From contig DFVG01000037.1 in assembly GCA_002379985.1 (NCBI GenBank), positions 21,765 to 85,764 on the forward strand: 64,000 nt of DNA. Reading direction: 5' to 3'. The notes under the pieces were generated by a model that was not told where the DNA came from, made no database searches, and worked only from the letters and a program-made list of their open reading frames with translations. The translations under genes were made by a program, and so were the position numbers. Below, one piece after another: positions 53,142 to 62,249 of the stretch. Each line of letters begins with the position of its first letter. Position 1 is the first letter of the stretch. Source of the stretch: Flavobacteriaceae bacterium UBA4166 (lineage in GTDB: Bacteria; Bacteroidota; Bacteroidia; Flavobacteriales; Flavobacteriaceae).

Positions 53142-54011
53142 ATGACTTTAATAGCAGACGGTGGTTCTACCAAATGTGATTGGATCTTGCTCCGGCCGGA
53201 TGGTGAAATAGCACTCAAAACGCGAACGCGCGGGTTGAATCCTGCTGTGGTACCTCCTGAAGACCTTTTAGACCGACTAAAAGAAAATGACGAATTGATG
53301 GGCATCGTTTCAGAGGTGCACCACGTGGATTTCTACGGGGCCGGTTGTGGCACTAAAACTCCGAATCAGATCATGACCGATATCCTGAAAACGGTCTTTA
53401 CGGATGCTGATGTGACGGTAAGTGAAGACTTGGCCGCTGCGGTGCATGCTGCGACTACGGAAGCCGGAATCGTTTGTATTCTAGGAACGGGTTCCAATAG
53501 CTGTTACTTCGACGGAACCGATATTCACTTAAGCGTTCCTTCGTTAGGGTACACGTTAATGGATGAAGCCAGTGGTAATTACTTCGGCAAACGCCTTATT
53601 CGCGATTATTATTACAAGAAAATGCCGGATGTGTTGGCACGTCAATTCGAAAAACGCTTCGATCTGGATCCGGATGTCATCAAAACAAATGTGTATAAAA
53701 AGCCGAATCCGAATACGTATTTGGCGTCTTTCGCAGAATTCATTTTTACTTCGGAAGAGGTGAACGGCTACTTTTATAAATTGATTTCAGAAGGAATGAA
53801 CATATTTATCGAAAACCGAGTGCTCTGCTATAAGGAAGCACAGAAAGTACCCATTCACTTTGTGGGATCGATTGCGCATTTTTCCGAAGAAATCATTAGT
53901 GATGCTTTGAAACCCTATAATTTGGAACTAGGGAATATCATTCGAAGACCTATTGACGGACTTATCGAATATTACCGAAAACATCGCTTAACAGGAGAAA
54001 CCTCTTCATAA
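53142..54011 (+). CDS. BadF/BadG/BcrA/BcrD ATPase family sugar kinase (N-acetylglucosamine kinase-like)
   Basis: 289 residues, ASKHA fold. DGGSTKCDWIL (phosphate 1 motif), EDLAAAVHAA (catalytic Asp region), ILGTGSNSCYFDG (phosphate 2) and HFVGSIAHFSEE (adenosine site). Phosphorylates an amino sugar or glucose. Its site between gap and pgi suggests it may supply glucose 6-phosphate from the free glucose released by maltose phosphorylase; substrate unproven. Confidence 0.8.
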   Translation: MTLIADGGSTKCDWILLRPDGEIALKTRTRGLNPAVVPPEDLLDRLKENDELMGIVSEVHHVDFYGAGCGTKTPNQIMTDILKTVFTDADVTVSEDLAAAVHAATTEAGIVCILGTGSNSCYFDGTDIHLSVPSLGYTLMDEASGNYFGKRLIRDYYYKKMPDVLARQFEKRFDLDPDVIKTNVYKKPNPNTYLASFAEFIFTSEEVNGYFYKLISEGMNIFIENRVLCYKEAQKVPIHFVGSIAHFSEEIISDALKPYNLELGNIIRRPIDGLIEYYRKHRLTGETSS

Positions 54012-54026
54012 CTCGCCTTCAAAGGT

Positions 54027-54034
54027 TACCTTTG
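54027..54034 (+). promoter_or_regulatory. -7 element upstream of pgi
   Basis: TACCTTTG, 19 bases before ATG 54054, in the 42-base gap after the kinase gene; no matching -33 TTG. Possible internal promoter. Confidence 0.4.
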
Positions 54035-54053
54035 TGGGTGTGAAAATCTCGCT

Positions 54054-55622
54054 ATGGCATTCCCAAAAATAAACCCTACGCAAACCCAGGCTTGGGCTGC
54101 GCTTCTTTCTCATTACCAGCAGATCAACGATCGGCATATGGTCGACTTGTTTCAACAAGATCAAGATCGTGTTGACCATATGAGCCTCGAATGGAGGGAT
54201 TTTTATTTAGATTTTTCCAAGAATCGAATTGATACGACTACGTTGAAAGGCTTGCTAGAACTAGCGGAAGAATGTAAGCTTTCGGATGCTATTGAAGCGC
54301 AATTCGCACTTGAAAAAATCAATGAGACCGAAGATCGCGCCGTTGGGCATACCGCACTTCGGAATTTTGAGACCATGCCCAAAGAAGTTTCTGAAACGCT
54401 TGAGAAAATGCAAGTTTTTTCTGAAAGTGTCATTTCCGGAGACTGGAAAGGATTCACCGGAAAACCTATCAAAACGGTGGTAAATATTGGGATTGGCGGA
54501 AGCGATTTGGGCCCGGATATGGTGTGTGAGGCATTGTCGTATTATCGCAATCATTTAGAAGTTCGGTTTGTAAGCAATGTAGACGGGGATCATGTGATGG
54601 AAGTTTTAAAAGATCTCGATCCGGAAACGACCTTATTTCTTGTAGTTTCTAAGAGCTTTACCACCCAAGAAACCTTAACCAATGCATCTACAATTAGGTC
54701 TTGGTTTTTAGAGCATGCTTCAGAAGCAGATATTGCCAAGCATTTTGTGGCGGTTTCTACCAATTTAGACGCCGTGACCGAATTCGGAATTTCTTCGGAA
54801 CAGATCTTCCCCATGTGGGATTGGGTGGGTGGTCGGTTTTCGTTGTGGAGTGCCGTCGGACTCTCCATTGCCTGTGCCGTAGGCTACGATCATTTTGAAG
54901 CCCTACTTCGTGGAGCACATGAGATGGACCAACATTTTCAAGAAACTCCGTTTGACAGAAATATGCCTGTAATATTGGGCTTGTTGTCCGTTTGGTATAA
55001 CAACTTCTTTGAAGCCGAAACCGAATGCCTCGTACCGTATTCACAGTATCTGAGTAAGATGGTACCGTATCTGCAGCAGGCTGTGATGGAAAGCAACGGG
55101 AAGCATATCGACAGAAATGGCCAACCCATCGACTACTATCAAACCGGAACGGTGGTTTGGGGTAGCACGGGTACGAATGCGCAGCACGCTTTCTTCCAGT
55201 TATTGCATCAAGGGACTAAATTAGTTCCCACCGACTTCATTGCGTTTGCTTCTTCTCTGCACGGGCAGCAAGACCATCAAGATAAGTTGCTGGCCAACTT
55301 TTTGGCCCAAACGGAAGCCTTGATGGAAGGCACCTATCAGCAAGACCCAGCAGATGCGTTTAAGAGTTTCAAAGGAAACCAGCCTACCAATAGTCTTATC
55401 ATTGAAAAACTTACTCCCGAGAACCTTGGAAGCCTTGTTGCTCTATATGAGCACAAACTATTCGTACAAGGCGTGATTTGGAATATCTACAGCTATGACC
55501 AGTGGGGTGTTCAGCTAGGTAAAGTGGTTGCCAAGGAGACCTTACGAGCCTTGCAAGACCAGGATTCTGGGGAACTTTCAAACTTCTCAACCCAAAACTT
55601 GGTGAAACGAATTGTAGACTAG
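54054..55622 (+). CDS. pgi: glucose-6-phosphate isomerase
   Basis: 522 residues. VNIGIGGSDLGPDMV, SKSFTTQETLTNA, WVGGRFSLWSAVGLS, and C-terminal YDQWGVQLGKVVA with the catalytic Lys; the Glu and His of the active site lie in the usual region. Interconverts glucose 6-phosphate and fructose 6-phosphate, joining PgmB output to PfkA. Last gene of the sugar block. Confidence 0.96.
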   Translation: MAFPKINPTQTQAWAALLSHYQQINDRHMVDLFQQDQDRVDHMSLEWRDFYLDFSKNRIDTTTLKGLLELAEECKLSDAIEAQFALEKINETEDRAVGHTALRNFETMPKEVSETLEKMQVFSESVISGDWKGFTGKPIKTVVNIGIGGSDLGPDMVCEALSYYRNHLEVRFVSNVDGDHVMEVLKDLDPETTLFLVVSKSFTTQETLTNASTIRSWFLEHASEADIAKHFVAVSTNLDAVTEFGISSEQIFPMWDWVGGRFSLWSAVGLSIACAVGYDHFEALLRGAHEMDQHFQETPFDRNMPVILGLLSVWYNNFFEAETECLVPYSQYLSKMVPYLQQAVMESNGKHIDRNGQPIDYYQTGTVVWGSTGTNAQHAFFQLLHQGTKLVPTDFIAFASSLHGQQDHQDKLLANFLAQTEALMEGTYQQDPADAFKSFKGNQPTNSLIIEKLTPENLGSLVALYEHKLFVQGVIWNIYSYDQWGVQLGKVVAKETLRALQDQDSGELSNFSTQNLVKRIVD

Positions 55623-55703
55623 CTTCCGAATAATTGAAAATTTGTTGGGGGGATGCTTCCCTTTTTTCTAATTTTAATCTCTCAACCTTTTAAATTTTCA
55701 ATC

Positions 55704-56072
55704 ATGAGCAGTACTGACAAAAAAATCACCCTATCTGAAGCACAGTCGTGGACCCAACAATGGAGAAATGATGAATCTACGTACAATGCACATAATGAGT
55801 GTAATGCGTTTTTAATTCCGGTACAAGATTTGAACGGCGTTCTGTCTGAAATGGGCAACCCCGATGACGACTCGGATGCCTGTATTAGAGCGTATTTAGG
55901 GGTAGACCCTTCTGATAACACCGAAAAATTGATCATTGTAGGCACCGAGAAAGACCGAAGCGGTGTGTATCGCGATTTGTTACCGACCAGCGATACAGAT
56001 ACTAGATACAGTATTTGGGACTTTACACAACCCTGTCCCCCAATTTGTGATCCAACGAGCGCGTTGAATTAA
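55704..56072 (+). CDS. small soluble protein of unknown function
   Basis: 122 residues from ATG 55704 (MSSTDKKITLSEAQSW); the longer frame from 55653 covers the leader. No family recognised. Contains SWTQQWRNDESTYNAHNECN and IRAYLGVDPSDNTEKLIIVG, and ends in CPPICDPTSALN. Acidic and Trp-rich, without signal peptide or membrane segments. Its stop shares one base with the ATG of the 7TM gene, so it may be co-expressed with the downstream two-component genes. Confidence 0.65.
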   Translation: MSSTDKKITLSEAQSWTQQWRNDESTYNAHNECNAFLIPVQDLNGVLSEMGNPDDDSDACIRAYLGVDPSDNTEKLIIVGTEKDRSGVYRDLLPTSDTDTRYSIWDFTQPCPPICDPTSALN

Positions 56073-56731
56073 TGGAGGATCCCACGATCATCGAAAAAAT
56101 TTTTGCTGTGATTGGTGATTTTACCATTTACAGTCCAATTTTACTTTTCTTATTGTATGCGATAGGTTTTTTCAAATTTGGAAAGGCCTATCGTTCATTC
56201 ACCTGTTACCTACTGGTAGTTGCGGTCGTACAGTTACTATCTCGTATTGGTATCCGCATCTGGGAATGGGAATCTAATTTGTTTCTATCACATTATTATT
56301 TTATTTCACAGTTCATCTTACTATCTCTCTTTTATAAGATCTTACTGAACTATCAATGGATTTGGATTGTCTTGGTGGGAACCTTAGGTTTTTTAACCTA
56401 TCAATACGTGGAGGACCCGTCCATGTATTACAAGTATAATCCATTGGGTATGGTAATAACACAGGTCATTCTGGTGTTTTATTCGCTCTTATATCTATAT
56501 CGTTGCTTAGCCGGAAATCAAATCTTCATGATCACCAATATTGGATTGTTCTTTTATTTGCTTTCAAGTACCTTGATTTTTGCCTCTGGAAACTTAGTAT
56601 TGAATCTGGATGTGCCGCCTGATTTTATCCGATTGTTAATAAATATCAATCTCTTTCTTTACCTCGCCTTTCAAATTCTTATTTTAGTGGAATGGTGGAA
56701 GAATTATTCCAAAACGATTTTCAGGGCTTAA
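56072..56731 (+). CDS. seven-helix membrane protein, putative sensor partner of the next kinase
   Basis: 219 residues, with about seven hydrophobic segments filling the whole length. No family name recognised; the layout recalls 7TM sensor regions of Bacteroidota kinases. Its 3' end overlaps the histidine kinase by 40 bases, and that kinase has only one helix of its own, so it may serve as the separate sensory part (inference). Confidence 0.65.
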   Translation: MEDPTIIEKIFAVIGDFTIYSPILLFLLYAIGFFKFGKAYRSFTCYLLVVAVVQLLSRIGIRIWEWESNLFLSHYYFISQFILLSLFYKILLNYQWIWIVLVGTLGFLTYQYVEDPSMYYKYNPLGMVITQVILVFYSLLYLYRCLAGNQIFMITNIGLFFYLLSSTLIFASGNLVLNLDVPPDFIRLLININLFLYLAFQILILVEWWKNYSKTIFRA

Positions 56732-57495
56732 ATGTTATCCTCATTGCCCTCATGGTATTAGCCATCATGGCCGGTGCGGTGGTGTTATTCTTTATTTTTT
56801 CTCGTAAGCGCGTGGTGAATGCGGAATTGGAACAGGCCAATCAACGTATTTTACATCAAAAGGAGCTGTTGCAAGCGACCATTGTTACACAAGAAGAAGA
56901 ACGCCAACGCATCGCACAAGATTTACACGATGCGATTAGTTCGAAATTGAACATTGTTTCATTGCATGCCAATATGTTGTCGGATGCGGGGATTGCTTCG
57001 GAAGAAGCCAATTCTATTGGTGCGCAAATTGTTTCCATTACGGGAACCGTCTTGGAAAGTTCTCGTAAGATCGCTCATGATTTGCTTCCGCCTACCTTAT
57101 CAAAATTCGGACTCGAAGCGGCCTTGGAAGAATTGTTTGACGAAGTTTCGGAAACCAAAAAATTTGAACTGAAATATACGTTGGAATATTCCGAAGAAAC
57201 CTTACCACCGGAAGAAGAACTTCATATTTTCCGAATGGTCCAAGAGCTTTTCAATAATACGATAAAATATGCCGAAGCCCATACGGTACTCGTGAAACTT
57301 ACAACAACTTCTGAAGGCCTTATTTTTAAATACCAAGACGATGGCAAAGGCTTTGCCTTGCAAGAGGGCAGTACCAAAAAGGGATTAGGATTAAGCGGCC
57401 TGCAACAACGGGCTGATCTTCTAAATGCCTCTGTTACGATGACCGCTTCGGAAGGCCAGGGATTCAGTTTAGAACTCCATAAACCTTTGTCGTAA
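56692..57495 (+). CDS. sensor histidine kinase, HisKA_3/NarX type
   Basis: 267 residues. One N-terminal transmembrane helix (about 14-38), a short coiled linker, HisKA_3 with phospho-His in QRIAQDLHDAISSKLNI and an ATPase domain (EELFNNTIKYA, YQDDGKGF, GLGLSGLQQRA). No input domain. It overlaps the 7TM gene and is followed by its response regulator 31 bases on. Confidence 0.9.
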   Translation: MVEELFQNDFQGLNVILIALMVLAIMAGAVVLFFIFSRKRVVNAELEQANQRILHQKELLQATIVTQEEERQRIAQDLHDAISSKLNIVSLHANMLSDAGIASEEANSIGAQIVSITGTVLESSRKIAHDLLPPTLSKFGLEAALEELFDEVSETKKFELKYTLEYSEETLPPEEELHIFRMVQELFNNTIKYAEAHTVLVKLTTTSEGLIFKYQDDGKGFALQEGSTKKGLGLSGLQQRADLLNASVTMTASEGQGFSLELHKPLS

Positions 57496-57526
57496 TTTTA
57501 GTATCTTTCCCAACAAACTAACAACC

Positions 57527-58198
57527 TTGAACATACGTGTCGTAATAGCGGATGATGAAGAGCTTTTCCGAGTGGGATTAGCGCATATTCTAGCGCGCGA
57601 TGAGGAGATCGAAATAGTACATCAAGCTACGAATGGTATAGAACTTCTCGACTACATGAAAGAGGTAACTCCGCTTCCAGACGTTGTGATTACCGATATC
57701 AAAATGCCCGGACTCAATGGCGTAGAGGCTACCAAGAAGATGAGCGATCTGTATCAAGAAGTGGGTATCATTGCGTGCACCACGTATAATACTAAACCTT
57801 TTATTCGTAACATGATTGACGTGGGAGCCAGCGCCTACTTGGTAAAAAATTCTCCACCTGAGAAAGTGGTACATACGATCAAACAAGTGTTTTACAATGG
57901 CTTCTATTACGATAAGCAAGTCATGGATATTCTGAATAAGAAATACGCCGAAAAGAATGCTCAGGATAAGACAGTTTACGATCAAGACTTTTTAACCGAT
58001 CGTGAGAAAGAAGTGTTAGAGTTGATTTGCAGACAATACAAAACAAGTGAAATTGCTGAAAAACTGTTTATTAGTCCGCGTACAGTCGAAGTTCACCGGA
58101 AAAACTTGTTACAAAAAACGGAAGTTCGCAACATTGCAGGCTTGGTGATCTTTGCTATTCAGAACGAATTGGTTCCGCCTATCATAATTGAGAGCTAG
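57527..58198 (+). CDS. NarL/FixJ-family response regulator
   Basis: 223 residues starting with TTG. Receiver with ADDEELF, phospho-Asp in VVITDIKMPGLNG and Lys in YLVKNSPP; LuxR helix-turn-helix LTDREKEVLELICRQYKTSE with SPRTVEVHRKNLL. Pairs with the kinase directly upstream. No copy of the ACCCAnTTGGGT palindrome lies near it, so it is not the likely reader of that operator. Confidence 0.9.
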   Translation: MNIRVVIADDEELFRVGLAHILARDEEIEIVHQATNGIELLDYMKEVTPLPDVVITDIKMPGLNGVEATKKMSDLYQEVGIIACTTYNTKPFIRNMIDVGASAYLVKNSPPEKVVHTIKQVFYNGFYYDKQVMDILNKKYAEKNAQDKTVYDQDFLTDREKEVLELICRQYKTSEIAEKLFISPRTVEVHRKNLLQKTEVRNIAGLVIFAIQNELVPPIIIES

Positions 58199-58247
58199 AT
58201 TTTCGTATCTTACACATTCAACAACTCCCATCTAAAACATACAATGT

Positions 58248-59792
58248 ATGCTTACCAAAGTATATGGGAGTGCCGTGTTTGGCGTGGAAGCGACCACCAT
58301 CACGGTAGAGGTAAATACCGATATTGGAATTGGATATCACCTGGTTGGTCTTCCCGACAACGCCATCAAAGAAAGTAATTACCGAATTGCCGCAGCGCTT
58401 CAGAACAACGGCTATAAAATTCCGGGAAAGAAGATCACCTTAAACATGGCTCCGGCGGATATGCGAAAGGAAGGTGCCGCCTACGACCTTACGTTGGCGA
58501 TGGGGATCTTGGTGTCTACCGGGCAGATTTCCGAAGAAAAACTGCTGTCGCAATACATCATCATGGGAGAATTGTCACTGGATGGCTCGCTGCAGCCCAT
58601 TCGTGGAGCACTACCCATCGCGATCAAAGCGTTTGAAGAAGGGTTCAAAGGGATTATTCTTCCTGAACAAAATGCCAAAGAAGCGGCTATTGTAGAAACG
58701 ATTAATGTGTATGGAGCGAAGAATATTAAGGATGTGATTTCTTTTTTTACTTCGGAAACTTCCGAATTAGCCGTTACCAAAGTTGATATGACCAAAGAAT
58801 TCTATCAACATTTAGAACAACCCGAATTTGACTTTAGTGATGTAAAAGGGCAGGAGAGTATCAAGCGATGCATGGAGATTGCCGCTGCTGGAGGCCATAA
58901 TATTATTCTAATTGGTCCGCCTGGTTCCGGTAAAACGATGCTAGCAAAGCGACTACCAAGCATCCTTCCGCCTTTAAGCCTTTCTGAAGCCTTAGAAACA
59001 ACTAAAATCCACAGTGTGGCTGGGCGTACGTTATCCACTTCCGGAATCATGACCGCCCGACCGTTTCGGAGTCCGCATCACACTATTTCTGACGTTGCAC
59101 TAGTGGGCGGAGGAGGGTATCCCCAACCCGGGGAAATTTCCTTGGCGCATAATGGGGTATTGTTTTTAGATGAATTGCCCGAATTCAAGCGTAGTGTCTT
59201 GGAAGTGATGCGACAACCGTTGGAAGACCGCGAGGTGACCATTTCGAGAGCTCGTTTTACCATTACCTACCCTTCCAGTTTTATGTTGGTGGCTAGTATG
59301 AATCCAAGCCCTAGTGGCTATTTCAACGACCCAAGTTCTGCCATGACCTCTTCTCCGGCAGAAATGCAGCGGTATTTAAGTAAGATATCGGGCCCGTTGT
59401 TAGATCGTATCGATATTCATATTGAAGTAACTCCGGTGCCCTTTGAAACGTTAAGTGAAGAACGAAAGGGGGAAAGCAGTGTTGCGATACGGGAACGAGT
59501 AATCAAAGCAAGAGAAATACAAGCGTTGCGCTTTAAAAAAATTTCATCACTTCATTACAATGCACAAATGGGCGTGAAGCATATCCGTGCGTATTGTGCT
59601 ATTGATTCAGAATCGTTGGCCCTTTTAAAATCGGCCATGGATCGATTGCAATTATCGGCTAGAGCGTACGACCGAATTTTGAAGGTGGCACGCACCATTG
59701 CCGATCTAGACACTGAAGAACAAATTCAATCCTCTCATATTGCAGAGGCTATTCAATATAGAAGTTTAGATAGAGAAGGATGGTTGGGGTGA
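58248..59792 (+). CDS. YifB/ComM family Mg-chelatase-like AAA+ ATPase
   Basis: 514 residues. An N-terminal Lon-type domain (VEVNTDIGIGYHLVGLPDNA) is followed by the Mg-chelatase AAA+ core with Walker A IGPPGSGKTMLAK and Walker B VLFLDELPEF, and a C-terminal helical lid (LSARAYDRILKVARTIADL). ComM homologues are helicases that promote branch migration of integrating DNA in natural transformation. Converges on the peptide-export operon. Confidence 0.93.
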   Translation: MLTKVYGSAVFGVEATTITVEVNTDIGIGYHLVGLPDNAIKESNYRIAAALQNNGYKIPGKKITLNMAPADMRKEGAAYDLTLAMGILVSTGQISEEKLLSQYIIMGELSLDGSLQPIRGALPIAIKAFEEGFKGIILPEQNAKEAAIVETINVYGAKNIKDVISFFTSETSELAVTKVDMTKEFYQHLEQPEFDFSDVKGQESIKRCMEIAAAGGHNIILIGPPGSGKTMLAKRLPSILPPLSLSEALETTKIHSVAGRTLSTSGIMTARPFRSPHHTISDVALVGGGGYPQPGEISLAHNGVLFLDELPEFKRSVLEVMRQPLEDREVTISRARFTITYPSSFMLVASMNPSPSGYFNDPSSAMTSSPAEMQRYLSKISGPLLDRIDIHIEVTPVPFETLSEERKGESSVAIRERVIKAREIQALRFKKISSLHYNAQMGVKHIRAYCAIDSESLALLKSAMDRLQLSARAYDRILKVARTIADLDTEEQIQSSHIAEAIQYRSLDREGWLG

Positions 59793-59793
59793 A

Positions 59794-59967
59794 TTAACGC
59801 ACGTAATAATCGATCGCCATTTGTAAAATGGATTTGTCGTCAATGGTAATAAATCCAAGCAACACTAACACAATGACTATGGTTGCTAAGATAAAATAGA
59901 GTCCGTATCGCACCACCATAAAGCGGTTACGATCTAGTTCTTTCTGAAGCTTTTTAGCGCTGCTCAT
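59794..59967 (-). CDS. 57-residue single-helix membrane protein coupled to the C39 exporter
   Basis: Small gene: 57 residues, starting MSSAKKLQKELDRNRFMVV. A basic N-terminus, one transmembrane helix (about 20-40, YGLYFILATIVIVLVLLGFI) and a short outer tail ending YYVR. Its ATG overlaps the TGA of the exporter (ATGA at 59964-59967), a typical sign of coupled translation. No family recognised; it could be an accessory subunit of the exporter. Confidence 0.7.
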   Translation of the reverse strand: MSSAKKLQKELDRNRFMVVRYGLYFILATIVIVLVLLGFITIDDKSILQMAIDYYVR

Positions 59968-62249
59968 ACCCCAAGTTCTAATTGATTTTTCACTAGATTA
60001 TAATAGTCCTGATGCAATGCTACTAACTCATCATGTGTTCCAAGTTCAACAATACGTCCGTGTTTTAACACCACAATCTGATCGGCATTTTTCACAGTGC
60101 TTAATCGATGTGCAATGATCATTACGGTTTTTCCTTGGAAAAAGGATTGCAGGTTATCATGAATCACTTTTTCGTTTTCTGCATCTAGCGCACTTGTGGC
60201 TTCGTCGAAGAAAATGAAATGAGGATCCTTATAGACAGCACGAGCGATAAGAATTCGTTGTTTTTGTCCGCCAGAAATACCATTTCCCGCAGCACCAATC
60301 TTTGTTTTGAGTCCGAGAGGCAAGGAGTCCACAAATTCCTCAATATTGGCAATACGAATGGCCTGCCGAAGTTTCTCATGATTAATTTCTGCGTCACCGG
60401 TCGCAATATTGCGTTCAATGGTTGCAGAGAAGATATATCCCTCTTGCATCACCACGCCGCAGTGGTGTCGCCAATAGGAGGGAGCTAAGGTATTTAGATC
60501 ATGTTGGTTGATATAAATACTGCCTTGTGCCGGTTCATAGAATCGAAGCAGTAATTTCATAAGTGTTGTTTTTCCGCTTCCACTAGCACCTACGATGGCC
60601 GTCGTTTTTCCTTCTGGCATAAAGAGGTCGATGTCTTCTAACACATAGGGAGACTTGGGACCTTCATACTGGAAGTGAAGGTTATTGATACGAATTCCCT
60701 TTTCAATACCATTTTGATAAGAAAGCGCTTCTTTATCTAAGATCACCTGTCCGTCCTTTTCTTCATTCGGTTGATCTTGTACTTCACTTAGTCGTTCTAA
60801 ACTTAACTTGGCATCTTGTAACGATCGAAAAAAATCGATGAGTTGATTTACCGGCGAGTTCATCTGACCGATGATGTAGGCTACGGCCAGCATGGCTCCC
60901 AAGGTGATATTACCTAGTACCACTTCCCGCGCAGCGATAAAAGTGACCAGAATATTCTTGAATTGATTGATAAAGTCGTACCCAATCAATTGAAACTGAT
61001 TCAGTTTGAGGATACGTAAATTTACATTGAACAGTTTTACCTGAATGCGCTCCCATTCTTCCCGTTTGTAATCCTCGAAATTATTTAACTTAATTTCTTG
61101 TACGCCATTGATGAGTTCGTAAATGGATTCTTGGTTTTCGCTTCTACGTTGAAATCGATAATAGTCTAATATTTTTCGTTTTTTCAGAAATAATACAGAC
61201 CAAATAATGGCACAGGCGGTAAGAAATGTATAGACCAATACGATTTTATAATCGTAATAGAACAGTACAAAAAAGAAGACGGAAAAATTAACCAAGGAGA
61301 AGAACGTCACCAAACTTTGTGAGGTTAAGAATTCTTCGATGCGTTCGTGGTCTTGGATCCGCTGATTGAAATCTCCAATGAGCTTCGTATCAAAAAACTT
61401 GATGGGTAGCTTTAAGATTTTCGCTAAGAATTCAGAAATGATGGTTATGTTGATACGCGTTCCCATGTACAGCATGATCCAATTCCTAACAATTTGAATG
61501 ACCATACTTCCTAGGAATAGAAAGACTTGAGCCAATAAAATCAGAAAGATGATGTTCAGGCTATTATTAGCAATTCCTTTATCAATTAAGGCTTGTGTAA
61601 GAAAAGGAAATATCAGCGAAAATACACTTCCCGCCAGCAGTCCAATAAAGAGCTGTGTGACCTCCCGTTTATACGGGCGTAAGAAGCTAAGTATGAATGA
61701 GAGGTTTAGCTTTTTGGTCTTTATTTCTTTGGCATCGTAGAAAGCCTCTGTGGTGTTTAAAAACAAGGCAACCCCTTCGTTCTGATCTGTAATCCAACAT
61801 TTTTCAAAGTCTTCTCGTCCCAAGGTTATGAGTCCGTGTCCCGGATCAGCGATATGAAATTTATACGTGCCGGTAAATCGATTTCGTGTGATACGATGTA
61901 ATACTACGAAGTGGTTTTTATTCCAATAGAGAATTACCGGCGACACAAAATTATCGATCAATTCCTGTATCGGTATTTTTACCGTAAAGGTCGCCAGGCC
62001 TATTTGCTCTGCCGCTTCACTAATACCACGCATGCTCACCCCTTCGCGAGTGATAAAAGAACTTTCCCGAAGGTAGGTGAGTGCATACTCTTTTCCGTAA
62101 TGTCTCGCGATCATGGCCAGGCAAGCAGGACCGCAATCCATTTGATCATATTGAGGAATAAAAGTAAATTTTTTGCGTAGCACGTGCGTTGTATTAATCG
62201 ATGATGCGAATTCCGTTATAGAGGTAAATGGAATTGATGAGATAGACAC
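59964..62249 (-). CDS. peptidase-containing (C39) ABC exporter
   Basis: Up to 761 residues. The N-terminal C39 peptidase has catalytic Cys in QMDCGPACLAMIARHYG, His in NKNHFVVLHR and Asp in HIADPGHG. Five or six transmembrane helices follow (about 190-470). The ATPase has Walker A GASGSGKTTL, signature SGGQKQR, Walker B FIFFDEATSALD and HRLST. Such exporters cut the leader of a peptide and push the core out. The frame opens at ATG 62249, but similarity begins only at GTG 62183 (LRKKFTFIPQYDQ), 10 bases after the upstream stop; the true start is probably GTG. Confidence 0.92.
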   Translation of the reverse strand: MSISSIPFTSITEFASSINTTHVLRKKFTFIPQYDQMDCGPACLAMIARHYGKEYALTYLRESSFITREGVSMRGISEAAEQIGLATFTVKIPIQELIDNFVSPVILYWNKNHFVVLHRITRNRFTGTYKFHIADPGHGLITLGREDFEKCWITDQNEGVALFLNTTEAFYDAKEIKTKKLNLSFILSFLRPYKREVTQLFIGLLAGSVFSLIFPFLTQALIDKGIANNSLNIIFLILLAQVFLFLGSMVIQIVRNWIMLYMGTRINITIISEFLAKILKLPIKFFDTKLIGDFNQRIQDHERIEEFLTSQSLVTFFSLVNFSVFFFVLFYYDYKIVLVYTFLTACAIIWSVLFLKKRKILDYYRFQRRSENQESIYELINGVQEIKLNNFEDYKREEWERIQVKLFNVNLRILKLNQFQLIGYDFINQFKNILVTFIAAREVVLGNITLGAMLAVAYIIGQMNSPVNQLIDFFRSLQDAKLSLERLSEVQDQPNEEKDGQVILDKEALSYQNGIEKGIRINNLHFQYEGPKSPYVLEDIDLFMPEGKTTAIVGASGSGKTTLMKLLLRFYEPAQGSIYINQHDLNTLAPSYWRHHCGVVMQEGYIFSATIERNIATGDAEINHEKLRQAIRIANIEEFVDSLPLGLKTKIGAAGNGISGGQKQRILIARAVYKDPHFIFFDEATSALDAENEKVIHDNLQSFFQGKTVMIIAHRLSTVKNADQIVVLKHGRIVELGTHDELVALHQDYYNLVKNQLELGV

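Noticed and set aside
62184..62249. N-terminal 22 residues of the C39 exporter from ATG 62249
   Set aside because: This part overlaps the oxygenase coding region and precedes the conserved C39 start; GTG 62183 fits better, though the ATG cannot be excluded.
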